DNA from: Arachnopeziza araneosa
Lineage: Eukaryota > Ascomycota > Leotiomycetes > Helotiales > Arachnopezizaceae
Direction of reading: 5' to 3'
NCBI GenBank assembly: GCA_003988855.1
Contig: QYAI01000039.1
Coordinates: 124,001-188,000 of the forward strand
DNA length: 64,000 nucleotides
A program made the position numbers and the translations under genes. Below are positions 1-11,701 of the stretch, piece by piece. The notes beneath the pieces were generated by a model, which worked only from the letters and a program-made list of their open reading frames with translations, ran no database searches and had not been told where the DNA came from. The stretch's first letter is position 1. Every line of letters begins with the position of its first letter.

Positions 1-3000
1 TCTCATATTGACAACGGTCATCACTGTGTTCAGTCAGCCACACCTGGCACTGGCAAGTGGCTGCTACAAAGTGAGCAGTTCACGTCATGGAAAGAAAGTT
101 CTCGTAGTGATATTCTCTGGATTACTGGTACCCCTGGTACAGGCAAGACTGTTCTCACCAGTATAATATCCGCAAGTTTGACCAAAAATAACGTCAGTAC
201 CCCGCGAAACACGGTAGCTTGTTTTTACTTTGACGGGACTCAAAGCGCTGTCCATCAAACTTCTAGCGAAGTTCTTCAATCACTCGTATTTCAGATCTTC
301 TCGCAGATTCCGAGTGCGATGCCTGATTTCATACCTTTACTCTCACAACAACGGGACTGCTACACAAAGCTCGGAGGGCATGGCTTTTTGTGGAAGCCAT
401 GGATGTCTAACACGCTTACTGGTCTATTCAAGGAGTGCTTGCTAAAACTCTCCAGATTGTATCGATTTTTTATCATCTTTGATGCCATTGACGAATGTCC
501 ACCTGAAAATTCTGCCGGAGTGTTGTCTCTTCTAAGTCAACTCACATCGACCGGTGTAGAGAGCCCGATCAAGTTGTGTATAACCAGTCGACCGCATCAT
601 CCATATATGGAGGCGACTTATCGTCCATTCCATCAACATATCAAGATCGGACTCGAGATCAATGTGGACATTCAACAATATGTCGAGTCTATTCTTTCAC
701 GTAATCCGGAACATACTCTGGAATGGGCGGACTCCAAGCTTGTCACTGAAACAATAGACCAAATAGTGCAAAGAGCAAGAGGAGTCTTTCTATTTGCTAG
801 ATTAATCTTAGAAAATCTCATGCACGCTAAAACCACCGGGGAAACGCTGGAAACGTTTCTTTTAACCCTTCCTGGTGATCTAGATGGTCTCTACGGCAAA
901 ATTATTGATCGTCTCAGCGACCAAAGCGATGGCTCCAACGAACTCGCTGAGAGCATGCTTCTGTGGATTTGTTCGGCTAGACGACCACTGACGGTCGACG
1001 AAATGACCCATGCTCTACGAGCTGAGAAGTCATTGAAGGGTATCAGCAATGACCTTGCAGCGGACTTTTCGAATATCAAGCTAGCATCATCCACAGTCGA
1101 TAAATGCGACGTGATTTCTCACTGCTGGGGACTCATTGAAATACGCGAACCGGATTCTACAATTTGCTTTGTTCACAGAACGGCTCGGGAATATCTATTG
1201 GGGACGCACCGGAAAGCAGGCAAACCTCACAAACTCGCTCGGAATTCGGAGCTCCATCTAGCAGAATCATGCCTGTGGTACATTTCGTACATCGAGGATG
1301 CTAGTCGCAAGGACCAAACGTCGAGGGATGGAGAAGTGGATGGATTCTTACAGTACGCGACGGATTACTGGCATGAGCACGCAAAATTGTCCGAAAATTC
1401 CAACTCATCTCATGCGATGCTGCTCAAATTGTTACGTTGGCCTTCCATCAATGTTTTGGGACACTGGGCTCATTTACATCAGAAAAGGATGGGCAATGAA
1501 ACGCTCTCGGACTATTGGGGTTGGACGGCACTCCATGCCTCCGCAGCTTTTGACCTTCATAAACTTGCCATAGCTATTCGTGACGCGGATTCCTCTAATT
1601 TCAAAAGCTGGGATATCAGAGATGCTGTTGGGCGGACCCCGCTCTCTATTGCAGTTGAGTATGGGCATGAGTCTATGGTTAAACTTCTTCTTGAAGGGGG
1701 CGTGAGCACTTCGACCACTGACCTTCGTCATGGCCTCTCCCCCTTGGCACTGGCAACTTCCAGAAATGATTCCAGAATAGTTAAGCTTCTTCTTGAACGA
1801 GGTGCTGAAGTTAACAGTAGCGTCGGCAAAAGCACTCCTCTTCAATTGGCTGCAGCAAATGGTCACATTCAACTTGTGAAGGTTTTAATCAGAGCAGGAG
1901 CAAATATCAACTCGATTAATAACTATGGTTGGACGGCAGCTCACTTTGCAGCAAGACACGGTCATCAAGCTGTGATATCACAGCTCCTAGATGCTGGCGC
2001 AGACATGAATGTTGTAGACCGCTTTACAAACCACACACCTCTTGATTGGGCAGTGCTCGGAAGACACCAACATGTTGCAAAGTTTTTACTTGAACGCGGA
2101 TATGGAATGCAGAGACAAGTTCTGGGACACATCTCGGATGTTCCGTTATGCACATCTCCTAGAGGACTTGACGCTACAGGTTATCAACCCATCTCATGCG
2201 CTTCGTCAGGGACAAATACGACTTCTACTTTAGAAAATCATCAGTCCACAAATTCAGCCAACGATAATGACAAGCTGCAATCTAAAAAGCGGAATCATGA
2301 TGGTACGGATCCAGGAGCGGGTGGCAATGATGACTCAGGAAATCACCCCAATAAAAGGCCCACAGTTGATCCAAGTCCATCTTCTTCTGCTTCGAAACAA
2401 CCTTCTCTGAAACTCGCATGTCCCTATTACAAGCACGACCCAGAACGATACGGATCTCACAAATATTGCCCTGGTCCGCGTGGGTGGCCAGATGTCAATC
2501 GTCTAAAGTACGATCCAGCATTCTCTAACATATTTACTCTTCCACTGCTGACAAAATATCAGGGAACATTTGTACAGCCGTCACTTTAGCTACATGTGTA
2601 AGAGATGTTGCCTCAAGTTTGATGACCAGCAAAGCATGGACACCCACTACAAAGCCCCAATACCCTGCTGTGTTAACCACGACCGTGATTATGCTGATGG
2701 GTTTGATGATGATCAACGAAAGCGTTTGAAAGCTCGTACAAGTAAAAGAGAATTCAAGAACGAATTGGAGTATTGGAAGGGCGTCTACAGAATCCTCTTT
2801 CCCTTGGTTCAAATCGCTTCTGTCCCTTCTCCCTGTAAGGAGATTATGCCGAGCTGGGAATGAGCAAGACACTGACCTGATTCTAGTCTACGACGAAGAG
2901 TTTATGACCAAAAAAGCTTACGATGAGGCGTGTGCAACTGCACGAAGTCAGGATGCTGCTCTTATCAGCGGGCTTTATCAGCTGATCCATGATCCAACGC

Positions 3001-3539
3001 AAAGGGACATCCCTCGATCCATCATAGCTCTCATCAACACCAACCAGGCTTCACTTGTGAACCAGACCACAGCCCGGAACATGGAAGCTTCTCTGGTGAT
3101 ATCCAATACCCCTAACGCGATGAACCATACTGGCAATGCCATGTATCAACCACCGTTCATGAGCAGTCCAAATTTTGACTTTGAATGGCCAATTTTCGGT
3201 TCGATGCAATGGACGGCACAACAGGCCACTTCTCAGCCTGACTCGGGATTTGGCCCTGGGCCGCTAGACAAGACTGGTGGGTATGAATCTTCATTTCCGC
3301 CGCGTCCAATGCACTTCGGTGAATTTGAGAGACCATCAGGTGACCACAGCCTTGGAATTTCTAATTCTAGACCAGTGATCGCGGAAGGTAATAATGCAGA
3401 AGCCATCGATATCGAACAGCTCGTATCATCTATGAGTACTGACCACACTCGTGGCTTTGGCGTGTCCAAAGGACAAGCTTCATTTACAATGAGAAGGAGA
3501 GCGACGAGTGACCCAGAGACCTCTACTGACCAATTGTAA
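1..3539 (+). CDS. NACHT-ankyrin receptor with C-terminal zinc-finger-like tail (5' partial)
   Basis: STAND/NLR-type NTPase, the fungal counterpart of innate immune receptors. The frame is open from base 1, so the N-terminal effector domain lies outside the window. In-window residues 43-50 are a P-loop (GTPGTGKT); about 161-166 is the Walker B motif (DAIDEC). Roughly residues 506-707 hold about six ankyrin repeats (LLLERGAEVN-type ends). Three exons: up to 2507, 2563-2834, 2887-3539. The first intron (2508-2562, branch CTGAC) is supported because splicing restores a conserved C2H2-like tail: CPYY..., then LKEHLYSRHF, then CKRC. The second (2835-2886) gives VPSPFYDEEF, the usual continuation after YRILFP in this family. 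The last part is low-complexity. The in-window product is 1,143 aa. Family role is known; ligand and effector are not visible. Confidence 0.85.
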
Positions 3540-3844
3540 CGGCGAGGTGAGCTGCAGTGGAGCAGGTTGGTGGTGATGGATAAAACATACTTACACGCTC
3601 GTTTGGCCAATATATTGGGACAAGGGTAGCAATAAACTTTTATTGCTAGAAACTTCTCCCTCATTCAAGAGAGAAATGTGACGAAATTGAGTGATGAATT
3701 TTCATTTGACTCTAAACTTAGGGTATAAGTAAACCATGCTTCTGAATAATCACTTTTGGATCTCCTTCCCCATTCATGGAGTAGCTTGCCTTTCTCTCAA
3801 CGCATTGCCTGCGCCCATGAGATGATCCTGGCACGCTTAGCCAT
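3540..3844. other. Intergenic, convergent 3' ends
   Basis: Lies between the 3' end of the NACHT-ankyrin gene and the 3' end of the DUF1993 gene. I see no gene or repeat in it. Confidence 0.5.
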
Positions 3845-4514
3845 TTATCTCGTGCCCAAAAAGTCTTTCTTTCCAACATTGACACCCTCCTTTCTGAGAA
3901 GGCCGTACGCTGTCACGAAATGGAAGTAATGATTGGGGATCGCGTTCTCGAGAACGAATTTCAAGGCTGGAACCTTTTCTCCAGTTCTATGCTTGTTATT
4001 AGTCGCACTTGTTTCACTTTCATCCACTGAGGATGAGAATAAGAGATAGAAAAATAGTTTCACCAAGTGTGAGAGAAGTAGTAAAGGGGGGGGGAAGTGA
4101 AGTCTCACCTCAAAGTAACCTCTGCAGTCTCCTTACCAGCCCAATCACTCTCCTTTACACTCTCCAAGACCTGAATAGTCTTTTGAAGGCGCGCATGTAA
4201 ATCCTTAATCGTCTTCTCATTATCATCGATAGCGACGGGTTCTACATTGCCAACACGAGCCACGAGGCCTTTGGAAGAATCTGAAACACGCTGAACTATG
4301 AAAGGTGAGTTTGGGATGGACATCGAATAGGTGCGAGCAAGAGGAACGGGGACGAACTTTGAAAGATCAGATCCCCCATATCAGAAACCAAGCGTGCGTC
4401 TAGGAGCTGTTGCTCAGTAACCTCCTCGGTGGCAGTTCCAATGTCCAACAGCTTGGAGAGGATCTGGAGGTTGCGGATGAAGACTGGGATGGTGATTGCG
4501 TAGAGGGAGGCCAT
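3845..4514 (-). CDS. DUF1993 family protein
   Basis: Small conserved fungal and bacterial protein of unknown function; the family is helical and related in fold to DinB-type proteins. Three exons: 4514-4358, 4295-4109 and 3986-3845, giving 161 aa, close to the usual length for the family. The start MASLYAITIPVF is the canonical family start. Further family hallmarks are FQIQRVSDSSKG across the first junction, the DNEKTIKDLHARLQKT helix, and the end FHFVTAYGLLRKEGVNVGKKDFLG. Introns are 4296-4357 and 3987-4108; both junctions were fixed because they restore the family motifs in frame. No substrate or partner can be inferred. Confidence 0.85.
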
Positions 4515-5451
4515 TTTGGCGGTTGTGGGTGGTTGGATAGGTAGCCTTGAGGCTTGGTGGATGCAGGAGGGTCCTTGGTTGTGGGTGTAATGAAAGAGGT
4601 CGAAATGAGTTAATTGGGGTGGAAGAAGTCGAGTTGGAGAAAGTCACTGTATTGTATTGAGGAGTGGAAAGGGCGAGGTGATGATGCAATGGAGTTGAGC
4701 AATTCTCGTCCTCCTTGAAGGGAAGGCACGACGAAGCTCAAATACTCAGGTACGAACCCCACTATGCATGCGATTTACACCTCTACGCCTGACTGACATG
4801 GCAAAATTGTGAATGTGAAACCGCAAGACTCTCGAAGCCTCGAATCAAAACGTGCTTGATAAGGCGTGCTTGCTAATCAGTGTAGCTCTCACCGCTCGTT
4901 CGCTGATGATGGCACCATCGATGGCCTTCTATGGGCGTGAGGCTGAGGGCGTTGATTTGTGATCATGAAAATACGACGAGCAATTGCCCCAAAATATGTA
5001 GCTCCCACAAATCAGCGATCAACAAAATTGGATTGATGTGCATCATCTGCACCATCTCGGCAGAGATATACTACTTGTACAGCTAGCTCGATCTCCTATG
5101 TCGGCTCTATCCTGACTCTACCTTGGCCTGATCCTGAACCAATCCTGGTAATAATGAAAACAAAGGAAAGATATGCAGACATTGTCTTTTACAGAGTACC
5201 CAGCCCAGCCGCTATTCTTATACGCGTCTCGATTAGAGTCCGCCCTCCCACCCTAACCCAGACCCAACCATTACCGAAAAGAGTGGTTATCTCTCCCAAA
5301 AGCAAACGCTAGACGCATCAACCATCAAAACAGGAGGGGAGTCTTCCGTTGACGTCAACACAGTTGGATGCCCTTTCTTCCCAGAAACGCCATGCGCCAA
5401 ATTCCACTTTTAATAACAAAAGAAAAGTCTATTATGCCTGTCGTGATATAT
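4515..5451. other. Intergenic region between DUF1993 and MDM34
   Basis: About 0.9 kb containing the promoter of the DUF1993 gene and the 3' region of MDM34. Short open frames exist but none shows family features. I see no RNA gene or repeat. Confidence 0.5.
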
Positions 5452-7321
5452 TCACACCTTAGCTACGTAGGCCGGAGGTGGACTATCTTCACGCTCATCT
5501 TGTGATTGTTGTGACCAGAAACCTTCTTGGGTCTTCTTATTATGTGCACGACGAGCGATTTCGGCAGCCATCTTCATAACCCAAGCCTGTTCCAAGATAC
5601 TTCCAGCAGCGGAAGCAGTATCTGGAATAATAGGAGCTGGTTGATAGGTGATTGGAACCTTTTCGGCTGGGTAAGGCGTGGGAATAAAAGGAGCTCTCTC
5701 GAAAGAAGGCCTGTGCTTGCGGTCAAAGATTGGAGCAGAGGGTTCGAACTTGGTGGATGTACTGAGGTCGATGGCTTCTTCGGGCACGGTCCTTGAGCTA
5801 AATGATGGACGAGCAGGAGCTGTAGAAGACCGACGTAGTCTCCGTGGTGAGTCGCCAAGGTCGATGCTACCAGTGCGGAAACGGACCCGTTGAGATGGAG
5901 AATGAGGAGGTGTGATGATGTTGTCTTCCGGCTCTTCAGATATTTGAGTAGGAATGATTGGCTCCGAGGATGCCATGACTGAAGAAGTTTCATTGTCGCC
6001 CGACTCACTGACATCATCTGAAGCTTTAGGCTTTCTCAAGTTCACTACGCGATTCTTCTTCTTGCGCATGTGTGATCGGGAATGACGACCGGCTCCCAAA
6101 CTAAGCCCCGTAGTTACTGAGTGCATGCTAATCATTGATGGTCTCGATGGCACGTGACCATGGCCATCGTCTGATCCTCTACCAAAGGCATATGCCGCGC
6201 TCATACTGCTTAGCGACGAGTTTGATCTCATCAAACTAGGTGTTGCAGGAGTTGATGTTCCGGCCGAATCATTTCGTTCCGATGGTCCTGCCCAAGCTCT
6301 GAAGACAGCATCTCTAATCGATGGCGTAAACAAGGACAGAGTCCTGTGGGAGTCCGTTAAGGTTGCCAGTCGAAGTAAGTTCTTTTGTGAAAACAGGGAA
6401 TGTATCTCGGACCCTCCATCAAGCGATAAGGTCGATATCTCGTTCGCGTCCAGGACATTACCCCTCGAATCCACAGCATCTTGAGGCGGGCTTGCAAATG
6501 GGTCTACGGCAACCTCTTCCTCAGCTTTAGCAGCTTGCTCCATCTCTTGTTCTTCCTTAGCGCTGTACTCTGGACACCATAGTCGCAGTGAGAGTCTATG
6601 TATAATAGCCGGTAGTTCGTCCATCATCAACGTCCTTAGCTGCATTTCAATCTCGTTCTGTAGATAGTCTCGTACAAATGGTATCGAGTCGAATGTCGAT
6701 GAGACTTTGAGGGACTCGAGAGGATCATTTCGGAAAACGAGTGTTAATCCTTTCTGTTTCGAGAACACAAGTATTATGAATGCCGATAATTTGATTTCCG
6801 ATAGCGTAATTTGCAATGGAATCGTCAATCCCGAAGCGGCAGCCAACGGCTGAGGCGACGTAAAAGATGGCTTCGAAAAAAGGTATGTGTTCATGGGATT
6901 TGCCTGCATTGTTTACATATATTAGCTTCTGTTATAGCACGACCCAGGGTTTGCGCGTATCCTGCGCGATGGTATCCATGATCTCCGCGCATTGAATTCT
7001 TTCAAATTCTTCGCTTCTGCAATCGTATGAAGGAATCTCTGGTTTTGGACATACCTGGACACGAGTTTTAAGTGTCAAGAAGGCGTCTCCAGAATAGCAC
7101 ATCTTGAAAATCCCTCTGAACCTATCCTCAGCCAAGTCTCCAATCTCGAGGATCTCCAACTCGGGAGGCACGCTGCCTAGATTGAGCTCATTGACTAAGA
7201 TATCGTCGACAATGATGGGTGGTTTCGGCGATTTATTGAGGGCGGTGGTGAGCATTTCCTGAGCTCTTTGATAGAACTCGGCATCTGCCGTTAAAGGCGA
7301 CCAGTTGAAGTTGAAAGCCAT
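5452..7321 (-). CDS. MDM34: Mitochondrial distribution and morphology protein 34 (ERMES subunit)
   Basis: Mdm34 is the outer-mitochondrial-membrane subunit of the ERMES complex that tethers ER to mitochondria and moves lipids through SMP domains. Two exons: 7321-7055 (89 codons) and 6903-5452, intron 6904-7054 with a GTATGT donor; product 572 aa, normal for filamentous fungi. The N-terminal SMP domain is recognisable: start MAFNFNWSPL, then LNELNLGSVPPELEILEIGDL-type segments, GIFKMCYSGDAFLTLKT, and after the junction NPMNTYLFSKPSF, with SIPFVRDYLQNEIEMQLR near its end. The remainder is Ser/Pro-rich and probably disordered; the last residues are PPPAYVAKV. Upstream it shares a divergent promoter with the inositol kinase gene. 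Confidence 0.95.
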
Positions 7322-7940
7322 GTTGAATAGGCATTAGAAGTCTGCGATAGAATGGAGAGAGCTGTCGTAGGTATTAAAAGAGGTTGCGGAGAGACAGGGC
7401 TGATTCGAGATTTTCGTCGCGTGAGAAATCCTCCTGAGGCTGACCTGATGATAAGGACCGCACGCGCGCCACGGGATTCCGGGCGTGGGATTGTGTCACG
7501 ACGACAAAGACTACTATCAGTGAAGATAGTCGTTCTTTGTGAGGTGGGTGGATGGGTGGGTGATTAATGAAGGTATCGATGCCTCCTAATTGATGGTTGC
7601 GAAGGGAGGATGTTGTTGTGATGGGCGAGCGGAAGGACGGGGTAGCTCCCTTTCTTGCTTGTGATAGCATTTTCAATTTTCAGGGCTAATCCCGCGAAGC
7701 GTCATTGCCCGATTATGCGCTAAAGTTTTATGCAGGTGCATAAACCACTCCGGTTTATTCACGCCCAGAACCTGATTTCGTCTATTGAGCCATTCAGAGA
7801 CGCTGTGAAAACCCCTTGCTACGGCTGGGCGGAAGGTTTATTTGTGAAGATTCTAAGCGTGAGATCAACTCCATCACAGTCAGCCCAGGAGAGAAGCTGA
7901 CTTCAACCGTCAAGTCCATTTTTTGAAGAGATCTAATATC
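7322..7940. promoter_or_regulatory. Divergent promoter region MDM34 / IPK1-like
   Basis: About 0.6 kb between two divergent start codons. It must contain both promoters. I cannot assign specific boxes with confidence; no repeats or RNA genes are seen. Confidence 0.5.
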
Positions 7941-9065
7941 ATGGTTGATCCCCCAGCACTTCCAACAACGGCTCATGTTGAATATTTGAACGAGGGAGCA
8001 GCAAATGTCGTATATCGAATCTCAATACCGCCACTCACCCCTGAACCTGAGATAATCGAGGAGTACGGTTCTGATACCCCTCCTCCAACCGACTATCACA
8101 CTTTACCAAACACCGGGCCAGACACATCTGTATTTGAGAGTATGTTTTACTCTTTTCGTCTCATAAGAGCCTCTCTCTTTAGGGACACGCAACCATACCC
8201 GCTAACCACACCACCAGACAAACTCCTCCGTCTCCGCAAACAACTTGTCACCACCATGCCAACCCAGAAATCCCAGTACAACTGGTCTCAGCATATGGCA
8301 CCCATGTTTCCCTCCACCCAACTCGTCAACCAGTCCCTAGTCCACATCCCTATGCCTCTCATCAATCAACTAAACACGCACCTCAAGTATCTAGAGGCTA
8401 GCTCATCTCGCCGTACCAAACGGCATCGAAGCTACCTTGCCTCCGATCCTTATGGCCTCTTAATCACGGACATGACACCTCTTGACCCCCTTGAAAAGAC
8501 CATAGAATTCAAACCCAAGTGGCTATTACAAGCACATTCCGCGCCCAAGGATTCAGTCAGGTGTAGACAATGCGCTCAGAATGCCTCGAAGAATTCGCGG
8601 CTTCCGGAAAGGGAACAGTATCCTTTATATTGTCCCTTTGATTTCTTGTCCAAAGATCCCAGAACGGTGAAGATTCTGGCGGGCCAACTTCTAGGAAGGA
8701 ACCCGGATGTAGCAACTCAGAAGAGACTCGTGCCGTGGATTATGGAGAACGAATTAATACCTAGGTTAAGAGCATTACAAGAAGAGCTAGGGAGGAAATC
8801 AATGCCTGCTTGGACAGGGAAAGATGCTTCAGCGTTAGACGCATTGTGTAAGTTGATGACGTTGAGGGATTGTACCATCTTCCTCCGCTTCCGAGAGGGA
8901 GATGGGGATGTGGAAGCTAGGATTGGAGACTTGGACTTGAAGAGCCCAGCAAAGTTTGACTATTGGAAGGAGGTGCAAGACGAGTTGATTGAAGGGGGTT
9001 GGTATCAAGGTAGAGAAGGGGACAGGAGAAAGCAGCCCAACATTTGTGTGCTTTCTAGGAGGTAG
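7941..9065 (+). CDS. IPK1: Inositol-pentakisphosphate 2-kinase (Ipk1-type)
   Basis: Phosphorylates Ins(1,3,4,5,6)P5 at position 2 to give phytate (IP6), a nuclear/cytosolic signalling metabolite needed for mRNA export in yeast. The ATG at 7941 was chosen; an upstream extension in the same frame would need a TTG start. Product 374 aa. Family motifs are EYLNEGAANVVYRI near the N-terminus (nucleotide-binding loop), LLRLRK, the PMFPSTQLVNQSLV segment, LLITDMTPLDP, KPKWLLQ, the CRQCA zinc-type pair and YCPFDFLS. Single exon; a possible intron-like stretch near 8140-8185 (GTATGT ... CTTTAG) would break the frame, so I read through it. It runs convergent with the next gene. Confidence 0.92.
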   Translation: MVDPPALPTTAHVEYLNEGAANVVYRISIPPLTPEPEIIEEYGSDTPPPTDYHTLPNTGPDTSVFESMFYSFRLIRASLFRDTQPYPLTTPPDKLLRLRKQLVTTMPTQKSQYNWSQHMAPMFPSTQLVNQSLVHIPMPLINQLNTHLKYLEASSSRRTKRHRSYLASDPYGLLITDMTPLDPLEKTIEFKPKWLLQAHSAPKDSVRCRQCAQNASKNSRLPEREQYPLYCPFDFLSKDPRTVKILAGQLLGRNPDVATQKRLVPWIMENELIPRLRALQEELGRKSMPAWTGKDASALDALCKLMTLRDCTIFLRFREGDGDVEARIGDLDLKSPAKFDYWKEVQDELIEGGWYQGREGDRRKQPNICVLSRR

Positions 9066-9724
9066 GAGGTTTGTTCGAAAGTTGTACAATATTATGCACT
9101 GGCTTCTTTGCATGCAGCATGACGATAGATGGCGTTTAGAATTGCTAGATTTCAATTAGAGAAACCGCATAATCTGAATAGAAAACAATCCGAACTTAGC
9201 AGCATGCTTCAGCATTGTCTGAAGACATATCAGAGGGGAGATTAAGAGATTTCTCAAACTGATCGTCGATCAACAATTAATCTAAGTTAAGAAGGAAATT
9301 CTTGGCACAATGTCTAACACGATATATCAGCATGACTTTTCTTTTCCTCTTTCTCAATGTCTAAGCTCAGAATCCTGATCTCGTTCGGAAAAATCAATCC
9401 AAGAGCCATGAAGGACTGTCATTCGCTCGTCTGAAAAGTTTTCACGTGTTAGTAGGTTAGAGAATGTGCGCAGAAAAACGAAGATAAAGACCAGAGGCAT
9501 AAAAATCATCCGCACGATTGTAGAAGATCAACCAGTTTCATTCATTGTAATACCATTTCCCTTACTCGCCATAATGGGGAGATATGCCACCCCTGAATAT
9601 CAGTTGTTCGTCCGCACCCATGCATCAATCGAGATGATCGAAGATCCTCAGTCGAATACCTTAAGTTTCATATCCATCATCTATTAATACTCTCAACTCC
9701 AGCTGCGAGACAGGTCGACTACAC
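9066..9724. other. Intergenic, convergent 3' ends
   Basis: Between the ends of the inositol kinase gene and the charged unknown protein. No gene-like feature is recognised; the small open frame at 9466-9687 has no family features. Confidence 0.5.
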
Positions 9725-11701
9725 CTAGTAATAGTCCATTCCTAATCGTTCGGCCTTGGCTCTGTCCTCTGCATCCTTCTTGCGCTGAGAAATCATGTCC
9801 TTCACCCAATCCTTGTTCTTCTTAAGATGATTCTTCCACTTGTATGGACGCTTCTTCTGGCCTGGGACATAGCAGGACTTACCCTTACGGCGAGCCTTGA
9901 TCTCCTCGAGCGTCGGCAGAATGGCAGGCTCACCGGTGGGGCGGACGGTGAAATCATGCTTGAAGTTCATTCTAGCACGACGCCTGCCCTTGGTGATGAT
10001 GGTTTTGCTCTTCTCCTTCTCGGCTGCCTCGCGGGCCTCGTTCTCGGCTGTGGTGAAGGGCGGGGGGAAGACCACGAGGGAGTTGAAGTCGGTCATGGGG
10101 GTGACGACGCCACGCTTGTAGAAGTAGAGGTCGTCGGCTTCGTCGGAATCGATCTCGGAGGGATCGGGAGACGAGAGGATATTGGAGTCGAGGTCAGAGT
10201 TATCGGGGTTGCGACCATCCTCTCTCATCTTGAAAGGCTCGGGAGATGGTGGTCGAGAGATGGCGCCTCGCTTGGGCTTGGGCTTGGGCTTGGGAACTTC
10301 ATCATCGCTGAACTCGCTGAACTCGCTGGATAGGTAGTCATTTCTGTCGTAATCATCGTCCTGTTGGTATGTAAGTAAGATGAAAGCCAAGAAATCATAT
10401 CAGTAGAAGTCAATTCTCAAGCAAATGATCAGGATAGAGTAGGATAAGGGATATCAAAGTCAAGGGGGTGTGATTGCAAAAGGAACAGTAAATCAAAATT
10501 TGAAAGTAGAAGTTGAAGAGTGAGTTTTGGTAAGATTAGATAGAGCTCAATAACGTGTGTGGAGCAAGGATAGAGTACAGACTCCGAAGGTGTGAGTTTT
10601 GAAGTGGTTGGTGAGAAGTAACAATGCAGTACAAAGCCTTGCGCTCAAATACAAAAGCCAGACATGTGTTGAAATAAAAAAAACACCGCCGGAATGTCAA
10701 TTGGGTAGTTGACATTGGTTGTGCAAGATCGACTCTTTAATTGTTAAATAGAAGGAGCGGTCGGGAGAAGAATGTTTTTCTTTTTGAATCTGCAACCCAC
10801 ATATTGAGTTTGGGCTGGATTTCTCCAGTGCTCAATCTCCAAGAGATAGAATCTATCGCGGGAAAGGAAAAAATACATCCCAATTTCCAAGTCGACAATG
10901 ATAAGATATTGGGTAGCGAATCGAAAATGTTAAGAGAGAGTATCCGTACCTCTGAATTGTACTGAGCACGGATCGGGCGAGGGATCGGCTCAATTATGTT
11001 TTTGGACTTTCCAACCATCTCGGCAAACTGCATGGCATTCATGGTAGGCTGTCTTGAAGTTTCCTTAAGCTGTTCGTCTGCGCTAGCGATGAAAGGCTGT
11101 TGCACTACTATTAGCAAAAGGTGCGAGTGTGTTGTTAAAGATAGATAAAGGGTCAAGAACACAAAAGAGGCGAATATATTGTACGAAAGAGGGTTGGATA
11201 GGGGATTAGCAAGAGGTGTATGTAGGGGTGTAATATTAGCAAAGGTGCAAGTATAAACAAGTCGCAACTATAATGTGCGAGACTGGCGAAAGTGCGAGTA
11301 TAGAGGCCTTAGAGTTTCAAAGTCCGAAGTCCACAAAGGTGTGAGGACAGAAAGTATCTAGTGTCAGAGTCCGAAATCCACAGAGCTGCGTGGATTGAAA
11401 TACTGTAATTTGATTGCTCAAGATCCACAAAGGTGCGAGGACGGATATTGTGTACTTGTACTGTTGAAAACCCATAATCATGTAAGGATGGAAGGTGTCG
11501 AGCTGTATTGTCTAAGATCCATAAAGGTGCGAGTATAAACTTCGTGTAGTCGCAATGTCCAAGTTACTGTAGGTATAAGGACTGAAAAAGTCGCGACTGC
11601 AATGTTCAATTGATAATGGTGCGAGAGAGGGAAATCGCAAGTGTAATGTATAAGACAAAGAAAGACTCTGTAGTAGACAATCGCGAAAGGAAACGTACCA
11701 T
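9725..11701 (-). CDS. Conserved charged protein of unknown function, with long 5' introns
   Basis: I do not recognise the family. Best model: a first coding exon consisting only of ATG (11701-11699) followed by a GTACGT donor, exon 2 at 11096-10950, exon 3 at 10360-9725; product 261 aa. All junctions are phase 0, and the intron ends are CAACAG acceptors. The protein begins MPFIASADEQL, contains EMVGKSKNIIEPIPRP, an acidic stretch (SEFSEFSDDE), a KPKPKPKP run, SDEADDLYFYKRG, and a very basic C-terminus (KGRRRARMNFKHDF, KKRPYKWKNHLKKNKDW). Composition suggests a nuclear protein. The introns of 589 and 602 nt are about ten times the local norm; the first holds a degenerate tandem repeat. An alternative start is the internal MNAMQF in exon 2. 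Confidence 0.6.
11115..11630. repeat. Degenerate ~47-bp tandem repeat inside an intron
   Basis: About nine to ten imperfect copies of a unit whose core is AAAGGTGCGAG(G/T)A recur near 11241, 11289, 11335, 11382, 11428, 11479, 11524, 11569 and 11616, with spacings of 45-50 bases. An additional core copy sits near 11117. Between cores, flanking words such as AGTCCACA/GATCCACA before and GTCGCAA after are also partly conserved. The array sits wholly within the first intron of the charged unknown gene. Confidence 0.7.

Noticed and set aside
8140..8185. Intron-like GTATGT...CTTTAG stretch within the inositol kinase gene
   Set aside because: Removing its 43 bases would break the frame that is shared by clear family motifs on both sides.
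9827..10333. 168-aa plus-strand frame
   Set aside because: Shadow of the charged unknown gene on the other strand; low-complexity Gly/Leu composition without motifs.
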